A model generated the notes under the pieces. That model was not told the DNA's origin and made no database searches. It was given only the letters and a program-made list of their open reading frames with translations. Made by a program: the position numbers and the translations under genes. Shown one piece after another: positions 23,879-32,594 of a DNA stretch of 46,925 nt (position 1 is its first letter; every line of letters starts with the position of its first letter). Source of the DNA: an uncultured Rhodospirillales bacterium. Its GTDB lineage: Bacteria; Pseudomonadota; Alphaproteobacteria; ATCC43930; CGMCC-115725. Where the stretch lies: positions 1 to 46,925 of the forward strand of contig CAIXXC010000322.1 of NCBI GenBank assembly GCA_903923205.1, in the 5' to 3' direction.

Positions 23879-24461
23879 ACGCTCATAATATGACCCACCG
23901 TGACCTCATGCGCCGTGTAGTTTTGCTTTGTTCGAGTTTCGCTCGGAACCTAGCTTTTTATCGCGTTGGGCAAGATGATGCCTTCAGGCGGTTGCTTTTG
24001 CCGTCGCATCCGGCGGCTTCATTTTGGCGGCAAGCGAACAGCAATTTTCTCGATGTTGCCGTTTTAGAGTGGTGCAAGCTTCTCGGCGACAAGAAAGGAA
24101 AGCACTATTGGAGCCGAGCGGCTTCCGATAGCTCCGCTTTTGAAAGCAGGCTCTTGACCACATTCAAATGTCACGGGCCAATTTTGACAAATACATCGCG
24201 GAAATGCGCGATTATCGGGACAAGTTTGTCGCCCATCTCGACCACGATCATACGATGCAAATTCCAATGCTCGACACTGCCCATGCGTCAGTGTCTTTCT
24301 ACCATGCTCACCTTGTGACCAATGAGGTTCAGCTAGGCGAGCTAGCCGGGTTTGGCGTCGATACCCCGGACAAATTCCGTCTGGGATATGAGCAGTGCGT
24401 TGCGGAGGCTAAGGCCACGCTGACCTACGCCCTCAACGAGCTCACGCCGCCCGCTCTTTGA
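23875..24461 (+). pseudogene. Second HEPN-type protein (AbiU2-like), interrupted by a -1 frameshift
   Basis: Two frames must be joined to read one protein of about 195 residues. The first (from ATG 23875) gives FLDVAVLEWCKLLGDKKGKHYW and runs well to LLTTFK. The second frame takes over at 24168 with SRANFDKYIAEMRDYRDKFVAHLDHD and continues to TGA 24461. The -1 change falls in CAAATG around 24166-24168. The joined protein has R115-DKFVA-H121, an Rx5H HEPN motif in the RDKFVAHLD context of AbiU2-like HEPN proteins. The site is not a standard slippery heptamer, so a one-base deletion (real or a sequencing error) is more likely than programmed frameshifting. It overlaps the first HEPN gene by ATGA, and its 3-prime end overlaps the methyltransferase gene by 20 bases. 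Confidence 0.68.
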
Positions 24462-26022
24462 ACATTTCGCCCTGGGATGGCGGGCGATGTTCGGCTTCTG
24501 GCAGCAGAGCGGCGATAGCTTCGGCCGGCACGTTGGCAAGCTCTTTCGGTTCCATTTTGTAGAGGCCGCCACCATAAACGCGCCCTTCGCCGAGCAAGGT
24601 TGCCGCGTCGATTCCGCTCAGAAATTCCCACACCTTGCGGCCGAGTGCGTGATCAGCCGCGAGTGCCCTTGCAAGCTCTGGCTTCGGATAAAGCAGCAGA
24701 TACACGTTGGCGGCCGTTGCCTGTGACCGGTTCAGGATGAACCGGAAAGGCTTCTCTCGCTTCGCCAGGTTGCGGCCCATATAGGTGCAGATGAAGGGTG
24801 CGGCCGGCCGGTTCTCTTGCGCATACCAGGGCGTGCGACGGCTACACAGGTAGGTTTCCGCGACCGTGGCTTTCCCGGTTTGGAGATAGGCCCACAGCGC
24901 CGGATGGCGTGCTTCAACCTCGCCTTCCGGCAAGCGGCAATCGAGGATGAACAATTGCCGCGCCAGCTTTGGCGTCCCGTCGGGATCTGCCTCGATGATA
25001 TCGGTTTCGAGATACCGGGGGCCGGGCAGAATCGGCTTGAAGAACTTCATCGGTAGGCCATGCGCGGCGATTTGCTCCCGCGTCATGATGAAAAAGCTGT
25101 TGTCGCCTGTTGCCAGGCCCCGCTTGATGTCGAAAAAGTCCGCGAGGCGCAGCCCTTCCGTTATGGCGCGCACGCCGTCTGCGGCGAGGCTGGTCCACTT
25201 GGCAGCACCTTGCAGAGCAGACAGCGGCACCATGCGCGAGAGCTTCGGTTTCGCCAGTGTGCCGCCATACGAGAATTCGACCTGATGCTCGGCCGGGGCT
25301 TTCCGTTTGCGGAACCACACCACGGCCGAGGACACGAGAGCGTCGCCGAATTGCAGTTCGCTCGGATCGAAGCGGTGAATGCGGACGAGCTCGACCTGGT
25401 TGAGCAGATACCGCTTCACCGGCACCCCGTAATTGACATCCATGAACTCGCTCGGGATCAGCCAGCCGGCTAAGCCGTCCGGCTCCATCCATGCGTGCGA
25501 GAGGCCGAGGAAATAACAGTAGAGGCCAGCCAGGCCCGCCATCTGGACCCCGCTTGCGGCAGCAGTTGCCGCGAGAAGGCGGCTCTTGGCCTCCTTGTCC
25601 ATGTGGTGGTGGCGCACATAGGGCGGGTTGCAGATGACGAGATTATAGCCCTTCCCCTCCGTTGGAGGCGTCGCCGTCGTGAAGTCGCCGAGCCGCATAT
25701 CGAGCGGGTGATCGTGCCAGAGCTTGCGCGCAGGCTTCCCATAGTGCGGATCGATTTCAAAGCCGGCGGCGGCTTCGATCCGCCCCTCGTCAAACTCCCG
25801 GAGGAGCGCTGCGTAGAAGGAGCCGGTGCCGATCGCCGGATCGAGGAAGCGCACAGGAGCACCCTGAGGCATTAGCTCGCGTGCGTAGGCGAGCACGTCT
25901 GACGCAAGGCCGGTCGGGGTGGCGAACTGTCCGAGCTTGTTCCGCTCTTTTGCTGTTTTCGCAGCATCGAGCTCGCTTTGCAGGGAAAGGCGACGATCTT
26001 CGAGGGGGGTGACGGCGTCCAT
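24442..26022 (-). CDS. DNA N6-adenine methyltransferase of a XamI-type restriction system
   Basis: 526 residues. QFATPTGLA opens the catalytic domain, motif I is DPAIGTGSF (binds S-adenosylmethionine) and motif IV is NPPYVRHHH, the NPPY hallmark of amino-methyltransferases acting on adenine. The C-terminal ~300 residues form the target recognition part (GLATGDNSFFIMT region). It starts three bases after the restriction endonuclease stop, so the two are co-transcribed, with the endonuclease first. If the partner is a XamI isoschizomer the target is GTCGAC, and the enzyme would methylate the adenine to protect the host. Such sites are frequent in this window, so protection would be essential. 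Confidence 0.88.
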   Translation of the reverse strand: MDAVTPLEDRRLSLQSELDAAKTAKERNKLGQFATPTGLASDVLAYARELMPQGAPVRFLDPAIGTGSFYAALLREFDEGRIEAAAGFEIDPHYGKPARKLWHDHPLDMRLGDFTTATPPTEGKGYNLVICNPPYVRHHHMDKEAKSRLLAATAAASGVQMAGLAGLYCYFLGLSHAWMEPDGLAGWLIPSEFMDVNYGVPVKRYLLNQVELVRIHRFDPSELQFGDALVSSAVVWFRKRKAPAEHQVEFSYGGTLAKPKLSRMVPLSALQGAAKWTSLAADGVRAITEGLRLADFFDIKRGLATGDNSFFIMTREQIAAHGLPMKFFKPILPGPRYLETDIIEADPDGTPKLARQLFILDCRLPEGEVEARHPALWAYLQTGKATVAETYLCSRRTPWYAQENRPAAPFICTYMGRNLAKREKPFRFILNRSQATAANVYLLLYPKPELARALAADHALGRKVWEFLSGIDAATLLGEGRVYGGGLYKMEPKELANVPAEAIAALLPEAEHRPPSQGEMFKERAA

Positions 26023-26025
26023 GGT

Positions 26026-26979
26026 TCAGAGCCCAAATTTGGCGAGATCATCGATGCGATGCTCCCACACCCAATCAATCATTTCGCCAGCCTCGTATCC
26101 GAGATAGCCGCTGTCGAAATATCCGCAGAGGAACAAGATGAATTGCACGCCATTCGGGAATGTATGGCGAAGCTGATTGATCTTTTGCGCTTCCTCTTTC
26201 CGTCGCTTGTTCGTGTTTGTGAAATCCCCGGCGGACTTCGCTTCGATCATGAACGGCAACTCGCCCGGCTTCGCCGTCAGCGGCATGACCGCTGTGTCGA
26301 TCGGGATGTTGATGGTGTTGACGCCACCTTCGACGTTGACCGGCACGTTGAGTCGGAAGCTGTAGGTGCCAGGCGGCATCGCGTTGTATTTGACGCCCTC
26401 GTGAAGTCGCGTGTAGCCCCGCGCTTCCAGCCAGGCCGCGATGGCTGCAAGCTGGCGCTTCTCTTGCGCGTTGCGGATGATCGGATTGGCGACCGCGCCG
26501 CAGAGGCGATCGGCGACGATCGTGGCCGCGCGGTGGACTTCGACTTCCGTGGCGGCCCGAAGCGGTTGGAGCCATACGAAGATATCGGGATCGGCCATCT
26601 TTTCGATGATGGTGCCGATTTTCTCAAGGTCAGCTTGCAGGGCGGACGGTGCCATGCGCGGCGGGAGCGTGCCTTCCTCCATGCAGCCGACGAGATTCTT
26701 CGACACACCGGCCAGACCAACCAGGCGGTCGACCGCAATCGGCGGGCAGGTCGACATGCGCAATGTCGGCAGCACGCCAGGATGTTCGCGGAGGAGCTTC
26801 GCCTTCACATCGCTCAGGTTGGCGGTTTTGTGGAGCGTCTCTTCAACGGCCTTCGTCGTCTTGATCCGCGTGTCGCGGTAGGCAACGGGCGCGAAGGTCA
26901 TGAACCAGTCGTTGTACATATCGACCGACTGCGCAATATCGGCCTTCCAAAGCTGGGGCTGGTTCAAATTAACTGGCAC
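26026..26979 (-). CDS. XamI-family type II restriction endonuclease
   Basis: 317 residues from the GTG start. Segments LWKADIAQSVDMYNDWF, LPTLRMSTCPPIAVDRLVGL, DRLCGAVANPIIRNAQEKRQ and FILFLCGYFDSGYLGYEAGE match what I know of the XamI endonuclease family (recognition GTCGAC). The nuclease core is probably NIPIDTAV followed by MIEAKSAGDFTNTNKRRKEE, an Asp ... Glu-x-Lys arrangement of the PD-(D/E)xK fold. GTG 26979 overlaps the end of the regulator gene by 11 bases. A longer start at 27024 would overlap it by 56 and add non-conserved sequence. The order regulator - endonuclease - methyltransferase implies that timing of expression is controlled, most likely by the small upstream protein. Confidence 0.82.
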   Translation of the reverse strand: MPVNLNQPQLWKADIAQSVDMYNDWFMTFAPVAYRDTRIKTTKAVEETLHKTANLSDVKAKLLREHPGVLPTLRMSTCPPIAVDRLVGLAGVSKNLVGCMEEGTLPPRMAPSALQADLEKIGTIIEKMADPDIFVWLQPLRAATEVEVHRAATIVADRLCGAVANPIIRNAQEKRQLAAIAAWLEARGYTRLHEGVKYNAMPPGTYSFRLNVPVNVEGGVNTINIPIDTAVMPLTAKPGELPFMIEAKSAGDFTNTNKRRKEEAQKINQLRHTFPNGVQFILFLCGYFDSGYLGYEAGEMIDWVWEHRIDDLAKFGL

Positions 26980-27157
26980 GTTTTGACTCTCGATAAAGTT
27001 CCCACATCTCAGCCAGCAGGCCATTCAGAGGAATTTGACGCCGCGCCGCCTCAACCTTGATCGCCTTGGCGATAGGTTTCGGCATCCGGAAACCGATGAT
27101 TTGAGATTCACCCGTCTCTGTCCGTCGTGTCGTCTTCTTCTCTTTCAGTTCGCCCAT
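26969..27157 (-). CDS. Small ribbon-helix-helix-like protein, candidate controller of the restriction operon
   Basis: 62 residues from ATG 27157. After a charged N-terminus (MGELKEKKTTRR) comes IIGFRMPKPIAKAIKVEAARRQIPLNGLLAEMWELY, a strand followed by two helices as in CopG/Arc-type DNA-binding proteins. ATG 27157 is chosen because AGGGG lies eight bases upstream; an upstream ATG at 27190 would translate the two GTCGAC boxes and lacks that signal. It is the first gene of the operon and overlaps the endonuclease start. It probably acts as the regulator or anti-toxin-like partner of the restriction enzyme. The fold assignment is by pattern only. Confidence 0.62.
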   Translation of the reverse strand: MGELKEKKTTRRTETGESQIIGFRMPKPIAKAIKVEAARRQIPLNGLLAEMWELYRESKRAS

Positions 27158-27172
27158 GCGAATCGCCCCTAC

Positions 27173-27186
27173 GTCGACGTGTCGAC
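27173..27186. promoter_or_regulatory. Twin GTCGAC sites in the restriction-modification leader
   Basis: GTCGAC occurs at 27173-27178 and again at 27181-27186, two bases apart, 16 bases upstream of the regulator start. GTCGAC is the recognition sequence of XamI, the family this restriction enzyme belongs to. Binding or methylation here by the operon's own proteins could adjust transcription. Single copies occur elsewhere, so it is the pairing and the position that are notable. Confidence 0.5.
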
Positions 27187-27384
27187 TCATCCTAGGCGAA
27201 TTGGGTTGAATCTCAAAGGCCGGGCTTTCAGGTGTTCATCGAGAATTCCTCGCACTTGGCGCGTCCCACGAAGTGGCGGGCCAGGCTCTAGGTACACCCC
27301 GAGCCGTGAAGAACGTCGCGGCCCATAAACCAAGACTTCCATATCACGGCTGGCTGATCAGGATCACGAATATCGCAGAGGTGT

Positions 27385-28395
27385 CTAAACTGGCACACCG
27401 CGCGTCGTCGAATGCTCGAAGTGCAGGGCTTCACCCGGATGGACGAAGGCGAAGGCGGCATGGGCGGCCTGCGCGGCTTCGGCGAAGCCGGTCAGGATCA
27501 GCTTGAGCTTATGGGGATAGCTGGCGACGTCTCCAATCGCGAAAATCCCCGGGACAGCGGTCGCGCCTGTTGTCGGCTCGATCGGGATTTGGTTGCGCTC
27601 GAGATTGAGCCCCCAATCGGCTATCGGTCCAAGTTCGGTTGAAAGGCCGAAGAACGGCAACAATATGTCCGCACCAAGGACCCGTTCGACACCATCAAGA
27701 TCTCTGACGACGACCTGTTCAAGCTTCCCCGCTTCGCCTCGCAGTGCGTGAAGCTGATAGGGTGTGACCAACTCGATAGCCCCCTCGGCGACCAATTGCT
27801 GGAGGCGGGCGGCACTTTCCGGCGCGGCACGAAACTTCGGCCGGCGATGCACAACCATGACCTTGGCAGCAACCGGGGCGAGCGAGAGCGCCCAATCGAC
27901 GGCCGAATCGCCACCACCCGCGATCACGATTCGCTGATCGCGGAACGCCTCACGGCGGCTGACGAGATAGAAGACGCTTTTCCCTTCGAAGTCCTCGATC
28001 CCGTCGAGCGGCGGTCGGTTGGGGCCGAAGGCCCCGGCCCCGGCCGCAATAATCACGGCTCGGGCGACGACAACGGTGCCGCGCGCGGTCTCAACACGAA
28101 AACGGCCGTCCTCAAGGCGGGTCAAACCGGTCGTTTGTTCGCCCAGATGGTATTGCGGGTTGAACGGGCCGGCTTGCTCGGCTAGGTGACGAACCAGATC
28201 CAGGGCTTCGACGGCGGGGAAGCCTGGCACGTCATAGATCGGCTTTTCCGGATAAAGCGCCGCGCACTGCCCGCCGAGCTCGCTCAAGGCGTCAATGACG
28301 TGGCACTTCATTCGCAGCATGCCGCATTGGAACACGGCGAAGAGGCCTACGGGCCCCGCCCCTATAATGGCGATATCGGTTTCTTGGATGGTCAT
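27385..28395 (-). CDS. Ferredoxin/flavodoxin-NADP reductase (YumC/thioredoxin-reductase-like type)
   Basis: 336 residues. FAD loop IIGAGPVGLFA, GGQCAALYPEKPIYDVPGFP, NADPH loop IAGGGDSAVDWAL and the FAD contact AIGDVASYP. There is no redox-active CxxC, which distinguishes it from thioredoxin reductase and fits the ferredoxin-NADP reductases of the YumC family. It would pass electrons between NADPH and ferredoxin or flavodoxin in the cytoplasm. ATG 28395 starts the fold immediately; an earlier in-frame start at 28452 adds 19 unlikely residues. It is the first chromosomal gene on the right of the island and ends about 230 bases from the regulator start. Confidence 0.9.
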   Translation of the reverse strand: MTIQETDIAIIGAGPVGLFAVFQCGMLRMKCHVIDALSELGGQCAALYPEKPIYDVPGFPAVEALDLVRHLAEQAGPFNPQYHLGEQTTGLTRLEDGRFRVETARGTVVVARAVIIAAGAGAFGPNRPPLDGIEDFEGKSVFYLVSRREAFRDQRIVIAGGGDSAVDWALSLAPVAAKVMVVHRRPKFRAAPESAARLQQLVAEGAIELVTPYQLHALRGEAGKLEQVVVRDLDGVERVLGADILLPFFGLSTELGPIADWGLNLERNQIPIEPTTGATAVPGIFAIGDVASYPHKLKLILTGFAEAAQAAHAAFAFVHPGEALHFEHSTTRGVPV

Positions 28396-28597
28396 GTCTA
28401 TCGCCGCATCGTCTCTCAATGGCCGCACCGCAGAGTTCGCAATGCCGCGCAACCGTACAAGCTTACAGGCTGTGATCCAAGCATTGCGCTGTTATCAATG
28501 CGACCTTTGCAGCACCATCTGGCGCTGCAGTGCGGGAGCACTTATGGTGCCCCGCCGCGACCCTAAACGGCCGCCTTGCCCCCAGTCCTGATGAGTC

Positions 28598-29590
28598 TTG
28601 TCCGTGTCCCTGAAATCACTGCCACTCGATGGCTTTCTTGTCTCCCTCATCGCTGCTGTAGCACTGGCCGCGATCTGGCCGACGCCGGGGATCAGCGGCG
28701 GCGTCCTCCATGTCGATTGGGTGAGCAGCTACGGCATCGCCGTCGTCTTCCTGCTTTACGGCTTGACCCTGTCACCTGAGAAGATGTGGGCGGGCATGGT
28801 GCATTGGCGCCTTCATATGGCTGTTCAGTTGGGTACTTTCGTGCTGTTTCCCGCTGTGATTTTGGCGATAGGCCCGCTTGCCGCGCCCCATCTCCCAGCT
28901 CCGACCTGGACCGGATTCTTCTACCTCGCAGTCCTGCCTTCTACCGTGTCGTCTTCTGTCGCCATGACATCATTGGCCCGCGGCAATATCCCGGCGGCGA
29001 TTTTCAACGCGAGCCTGTCCAGCATAATCGGCGTGTTCATCACCCCGTTGATGATGGCCTGGTATATCCACAGCAGTGGCGGCACCATGCCGCTTGGCCA
29101 TGTCCTGCAGAAGGTCATGCTGCTGGTGCTGTTGCCGATCATCATTGGTCAGGCATTCCATCGCCCCCTGCTCTCCTGGACCGCGCGCCACCTGAAGCGG
29201 ATCAAGCTCGCCGATCGCGCGGTCATCATTGTTATCGTCTATAATTCGTTTTGCGACTCGATCACCGGGGGTGTCTGGTCAACGCGGGATATCGGCCTGC
29301 TGGCGGGTATAGCGATCGGCGTCATCGCCCTGTTCTTCCTCGTCTATGGCCTGATGCATATCCCATGCGCCGTGCTCGGCTTCAATCGCGAGGACCGCAT
29401 CGCCTGCCTCTTCTGCGCGTCAAAAAAGTCGCTCGCCACCGGCGTGCCCCTGGCACGAATCATCTTCGGTGCGACCCCGGCGCTGGGCCAGATCATCGTG
29501 CCGCTGATCCTGTTTCATTTCTTCCAGCTGGTGATCGTCAGCGTCATCGCCGCTCGCTTTGCCCGTGATCCGATCGCAACAAAGGCATAA
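28598..29590 (+). CDS. SBF-type (bile acid:sodium symporter family) membrane transporter
   Basis: 330 residues with nine or ten hydrophobic segments spread over the full length, for example GFLVSLIAAVALAAIW, IAVVFLLYGLTLS and LLAGIAIGVIALFFLVYGL. The segments TVSSSVAMTSLARGN and CASKKSLATGVPLA are typical of the SBF-like/YfeH branch of the BASS family, which lie in the inner membrane and move organic anions with sodium. The start is TTG 28598 or GTG 28604; neither has a good Shine-Dalgarno. The substrate is unknown. Family membership does not show bile acid transport, and the catabolic locus is 9 kb away. Confidence 0.85.
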   Translation: MSVSLKSLPLDGFLVSLIAAVALAAIWPTPGISGGVLHVDWVSSYGIAVVFLLYGLTLSPEKMWAGMVHWRLHMAVQLGTFVLFPAVILAIGPLAAPHLPAPTWTGFFYLAVLPSTVSSSVAMTSLARGNIPAAIFNASLSSIIGVFITPLMMAWYIHSSGGTMPLGHVLQKVMLLVLLPIIIGQAFHRPLLSWTARHLKRIKLADRAVIIVIVYNSFCDSITGGVWSTRDIGLLAGIAIGVIALFFLVYGLMHIPCAVLGFNREDRIACLFCASKKSLATGVPLARIIFGATPALGQIIVPLILFHFFQLVIVSVIAARFARDPIATKA

Positions 29591-29723
29591 GCTGCGATCA
29601 CCCAATCCCCTCAATGATCGTCGGCCCCATTGCACGCCACCCATGCGCGCCTCAATAATGGGCGGCCGCCTCATACTTCTGGATGTGGTGCTTCCATCGC
29701 ACCGCATGTAATGTCCCCACCAT

Positions 29724-29736
29724 GTTGCGTTGCAAC
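29724..29736. promoter_or_regulatory. Inverted repeat GTTGC-gtt-GCAAC upstream of malate synthase
   Basis: A perfect 5-base inverted repeat with a 3-base spacer, ending 33 bases before the glcB start codon. It may be a regulator half-site controlling glyoxylate metabolism, but it is short and could be chance. Confidence 0.25.
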
Positions 29737-29769
29737 CGTATCTTTTCCTGACGACCGAGGTTCCCAGCG

Positions 29770-31944
29770 ATGTCCCACTACACCGACCGAAGCGGCTTGC
29801 GTATCGATAATCGCCTGATTGCCTTCATTGAAGGCGAAGCCCTGCCGGGCACCGGAATCGATAAGGCAGCCTTCTGGAACGGTACCGCCGCCCTTCTTAG
29901 GGACCTCGTCCCTGTCAACCGCGCCCTGCTGGCCAAGCGCGACGCCCTCCAGGCCAAGATCGACGGCTGGCACAAGGCGCGCGCCGGCAAACCGCACGAT
30001 GCTGTCGCCTACAAGGCCTTCCTTGTCGAGATCGGTTACCTCTTGCCCGAGGGCGAGGATTTCGCCATCGGCACCACGAATGTCGATTTGGAGGTCGGCG
30101 GGCTCGCCGGACCGCAACTGGTCGTGCCAGTCAATAATCGCCGCTACGCCCTCAACGCCGCCAACGCGCGGTGGGGTAGCCTTTATGACGCCTTTTACGG
30201 CACAGACGCGCTACCGGAAGATGACGGCGCGACCCGCGGCGGCGGCTTCAATCCGGTGCGCGGCGCCAAGGTCATCGCCGCAGCCCGCGCCTTTCTAGAC
30301 AAGGCTGTCCCCCTCGCCAAGGGCTCTCACGCTGACGCCATCGGCTATCGCGTCGCCTTCGGCGTGCTCACGGTATCGCTTGCCAATGGCAGCGATACCG
30401 GCCTGAAGGACCCGACACAATTCGCGGGCTACCTCGGCGAGGAAGCCGTGCCGTTGCTGGTACTGCTGGTCAATCATGGGCTTCATATCGAGCTTCGCTT
30501 CGACCGCAACCATCCGATCGGCAAGACCGACAAAGCGGGAATCGCAGATGTCGTACTCGAATCGGCGCTGACCACGATCATGGATTGCGAGGATTCGGTC
30601 GCCGCTGTCGATGCGGAAGACAAGGTCGAGGTCTATCGCAACTGGCTCGGCCTGATGCGCGGCGATCTCACCGCCAGCTTCCCCAAGGGCGGCAAGACAG
30701 TCGAACGGGCCTTGAACCCGGACCGGAGCTACAGCGCCCCCGCAGGCGGCACGATCACCTTGCCTGGGCGCAGCCTGATGTTTGTCCGCAACGTCGGCCA
30801 TCTGATGACCAATGATGCGATCCTGCTGCCCGATGGCGGCGAGATCCCGGAAGGCATCATGGACGGGATCGTGACCTCACTGATCGCACTGCACGACTTG
30901 AAGCGGCTGGGTCGCTTCCGCAACAGCCGCGCCGGCTCGGTCTATATCGTCAAGCCGAAGATGCACGGACCCGAAGAAGTGGGCTTCGCCGATACCCTGT
31001 TTTCCAGGATCGAGGATCTTCTCTGCCTCAGCCGCAACACGCTGAAGATCGGGGTCATGGACGAGGAGCGCCGCACCACGGTCAATCTCAAGGAATGCGT
31101 GCGCGCTGCCAAGGACCGGATCGTGTTCATCAACACAGGCTTCCTCGACCGGACGGGCGACGAAATCCATACTTCGATGCATGCCGGTGCCATGATCCGC
31201 AAGGGCGATGTCCGCAATTCAACCTGGATCAAGGCCTACGAGGATTGGAACGTGGATATCGGCCTCGCCGCCGGGTTCCGGGGGCGGGCTCAGATTGGCA
31301 AGGGCATGTGGGCCATGCCAGACCTGATGGCGGCGATGTTGACGACGAAGGTCGCGCATCCCCGGGCGGGCGCCAATACCGCCTGGGTCCCCTCGCCGAC
31401 GGCAGCGACCCTTCACGCGCTGCATTATCATGAAGTTGATGTGGCCGCCCGCCAGTTGGAGCTGCTGTCGCGCCCACGCGCCAGCCTGGACGATATCCTG
31501 ACCATTCCGCTCAGCACCGGGCAGAACTGGTCGCCTGACGAGATCAGGCAGGAGTTGGAGAACAACGTCCAGGGCATCCTGGGTTACGTCGTGCGCTGGA
31601 TCGATCAGGGTGTCGGCTGTTCCAAGGTGCCTGATATCCATGACATCGGGCTGATGGAAGACCGGGCGACGTTGCGCATCTCCAGCCAACACATTGCCAA
31701 CTGGCTGGTTCATGGCGTCACCACGGCGGAAGAGGTGATGGCGGTGTTCAAGCGGATGGCGGTTGTTGTCGATCAGCAGAACGAGGGCGACCCGCTCTAC
31801 ACCGCGATGGTACCTAATTTGGACAACTGCATCGCCTTCGAGGCCGCCTGCGATCTGGTGTTCAAGGGGGTGGAACAGCCGAGCGGCTATACGGAGCCTC
31901 TCCTCCACGCCCATCGCCGTCGGGTCAAGAAGGCGAAGGCCTGA
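29770..31944 (+). CDS. glcB: Malate synthase G
   Basis: 724 residues, the usual size of the G isoform. Clear segments include [69 protein letters not shown] and [21 protein letters not shown], covering the acetyl-CoA and glyoxylate sites of the TIM barrel and the catalytic C-terminal domain. It condenses glyoxylate with acetyl-CoA to malate, the second step of the glyoxylate bypass, which is needed to live on acetyl-CoA from the kind of catabolism encoded in region 1. GAGG lies nine bases before ATG. A shared hairpin terminator follows. Confidence 0.97.
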   Translation: MSHYTDRSGLRIDNRLIAFIEGEALPGTGIDKAAFWNGTAALLRDLVPVNRALLAKRDALQAKIDGWHKARAGKPHDAVAYKAFLVEIGYLLPEGEDFAIGTTNVDLEVGGLAGPQLVVPVNNRRYALNAANARWGSLYDAFYGTDALPEDDGATRGGGFNPVRGAKVIAAARAFLDKAVPLAKGSHADAIGYRVAFGVLTVSLANGSDTGLKDPTQFAGYLGEEAVPLLVLLVNHGLHIELRFDRNHPIGKTDKAGIADVVLESALTTIMDCEDSVAAVDAEDKVEVYRNWLGLMRGDLTASFPKGGKTVERALNPDRSYSAPAGGTITLPGRSLMFVRNVGHLMTNDAILLPDGGEIPEGIMDGIVTSLIALHDLKRLGRFRNSRAGSVYIVKPKMHGPEEVGFADTLFSRIEDLLCLSRNTLKIGVMDEERRTTVNLKECVRAAKDRIVFINTGFLDRTGDEIHTSMHAGAMIRKGDVRNSTWIKAYEDWNVDIGLAAGFRGRAQIGKGMWAMPDLMAAMLTTKVAHPRAGANTAWVPSPTAATLHALHYHEVDVAARQLELLSRPRASLDDILTIPLSTGQNWSPDEIRQELENNVQGILGYVVRWIDQGVGCSKVPDIHDIGLMEDRATLRISSQHIANWLVHGVTTAEEVMAVFKRMAVVVDQQNEGDPLYTAMVPNLDNCIAFEAACDLVFKGVEQPSGYTEPLLHAHRRRVKKAKA

Positions 31945-31984
31945 AATAGAAAAGCCCTCCCCCTGCCATGCGGGGAGAGGGCTT
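31945..31984. terminator. Bidirectional hairpin between glcB and the peroxiredoxin gene
   Basis: AAGCCCTCCCCC and GGGGAGAGGGCTT pair with one bulge around TGCCAT. On the minus strand the stem is followed by TTTCTATTTC, so it serves best as the terminator of the peroxiredoxin gene, and more weakly for glcB. Confidence 0.7.
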
Positions 31985-31996
31985 CGTCTTGACGAT

Positions 31997-32479
31997 TTAA
32001 AGGGCGGCGAGAACGGCTTCCGCGGTCGAGGCCTCGAACCCCATGCCTTCCTCGACGCCGAGCCAGGTGACGACGCCATTCTTGGCGATCAGGGCATAGC
32101 GCTGCGAACGCACGCCGAGGCCACGCTCGGTCAGGTCCAGAACCAGATCAACCGCCTTGGTGAAGTCGGCACTGCCGTCCGCCACAAGGGTGACCTTGTC
32201 GCCGACCTTCTGGTCCTTGCCCCAGGCATCCATGACGAACACGTCGTTGACCGAAAGGCAGAGAATGGCATCGACGCCCTTCGCCTTGAGCGCATCCGCG
32301 TGAGCAACAAAGCCCGGCAGGTGCTTGGCTGAGCAGGTCGGGGTGAAGGCGCCGGGAAGGGCGAACAGCGCCACCGTCTTGCCGGCGAAGAATTCCGCCG
32401 TATCAAGCGCGCGCGGGCCTTCCGCGGTGGGGATCGTCAGCGTGAGGGCGGGAATCTTGTCGCCAACCTTGATGCTCAT
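31997..32479 (-). CDS. Peroxiredoxin, Prx5/AhpE-like redoxin
   Basis: 160 residues of the Prx5 branch: KVGDKIPALTL at the N-terminus, then ALFALPGAFTPTCSAKHLPGF with peroxidatic Cys49 preceded by the conserved P-x3-T pattern, and CLSVNDVFVMDAW. It would reduce hydrogen and alkyl peroxides in the cytoplasm using glutathione or thioredoxin. Cys84 (in DAILCLSVND) lies at a conserved place of this family but is not a clear resolving Cys. It has its own terminator and is probably monocistronic. Confidence 0.93.
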   Translation of the reverse strand: MSIKVGDKIPALTLTIPTAEGPRALDTAEFFAGKTVALFALPGAFTPTCSAKHLPGFVAHADALKAKGVDAILCLSVNDVFVMDAWGKDQKVGDKVTLVADGSADFTKAVDLVLDLTERGLGVRSQRYALIAKNGVVTWLGVEEGMGFEASTAEAVLAAL

Positions 32480-32594
32480 AAGTTCTCTCCGAGGGGGGGT
32501 AGGGTAAGTTTCTGAAGACGATATTCAACTGGGGTAAAGCTGCGCCCAAGTCAAGTTGCGAGTTAGAGTCGTTCCATTCTGGCGGCCATAGCGC

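Larger units (their letters stand above)
22231..27200. mobile_element. Small genomic (defence) island between divL and the FNR gene
   Basis: About 5 kb holding a serine recombinase, two HEPN-motif proteins and a XamI-type restriction-modification operon. The HEPN genes are visibly less GC-rich than the flanking chromosome (near 50 per cent against above 60). Genes are packed with 4-base overlaps and convergent 3-prime ends that overlap by 20 bases. I found no tRNA, no clear flanking direct repeat and no integrase, so the exact ends and the mode of entry are unknown. Confidence 0.55.

Noticed and set aside
24160-24175. Programmed -1 frameshifting in the second HEPN gene
   Set aside because: No X-XXY-YYZ heptamer and no clear downstream stem-loop were found; a simple indel is more likely.
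28598-29590. Bile acid transport linked to the catabolic locus as a steroid degradation pathway
   Set aside because: SBF-family membership does not fix the substrate, the gene is 9 kb away, and no steroid-specific genes (KshA, HsaC, IpdAB heterodimer) are present.
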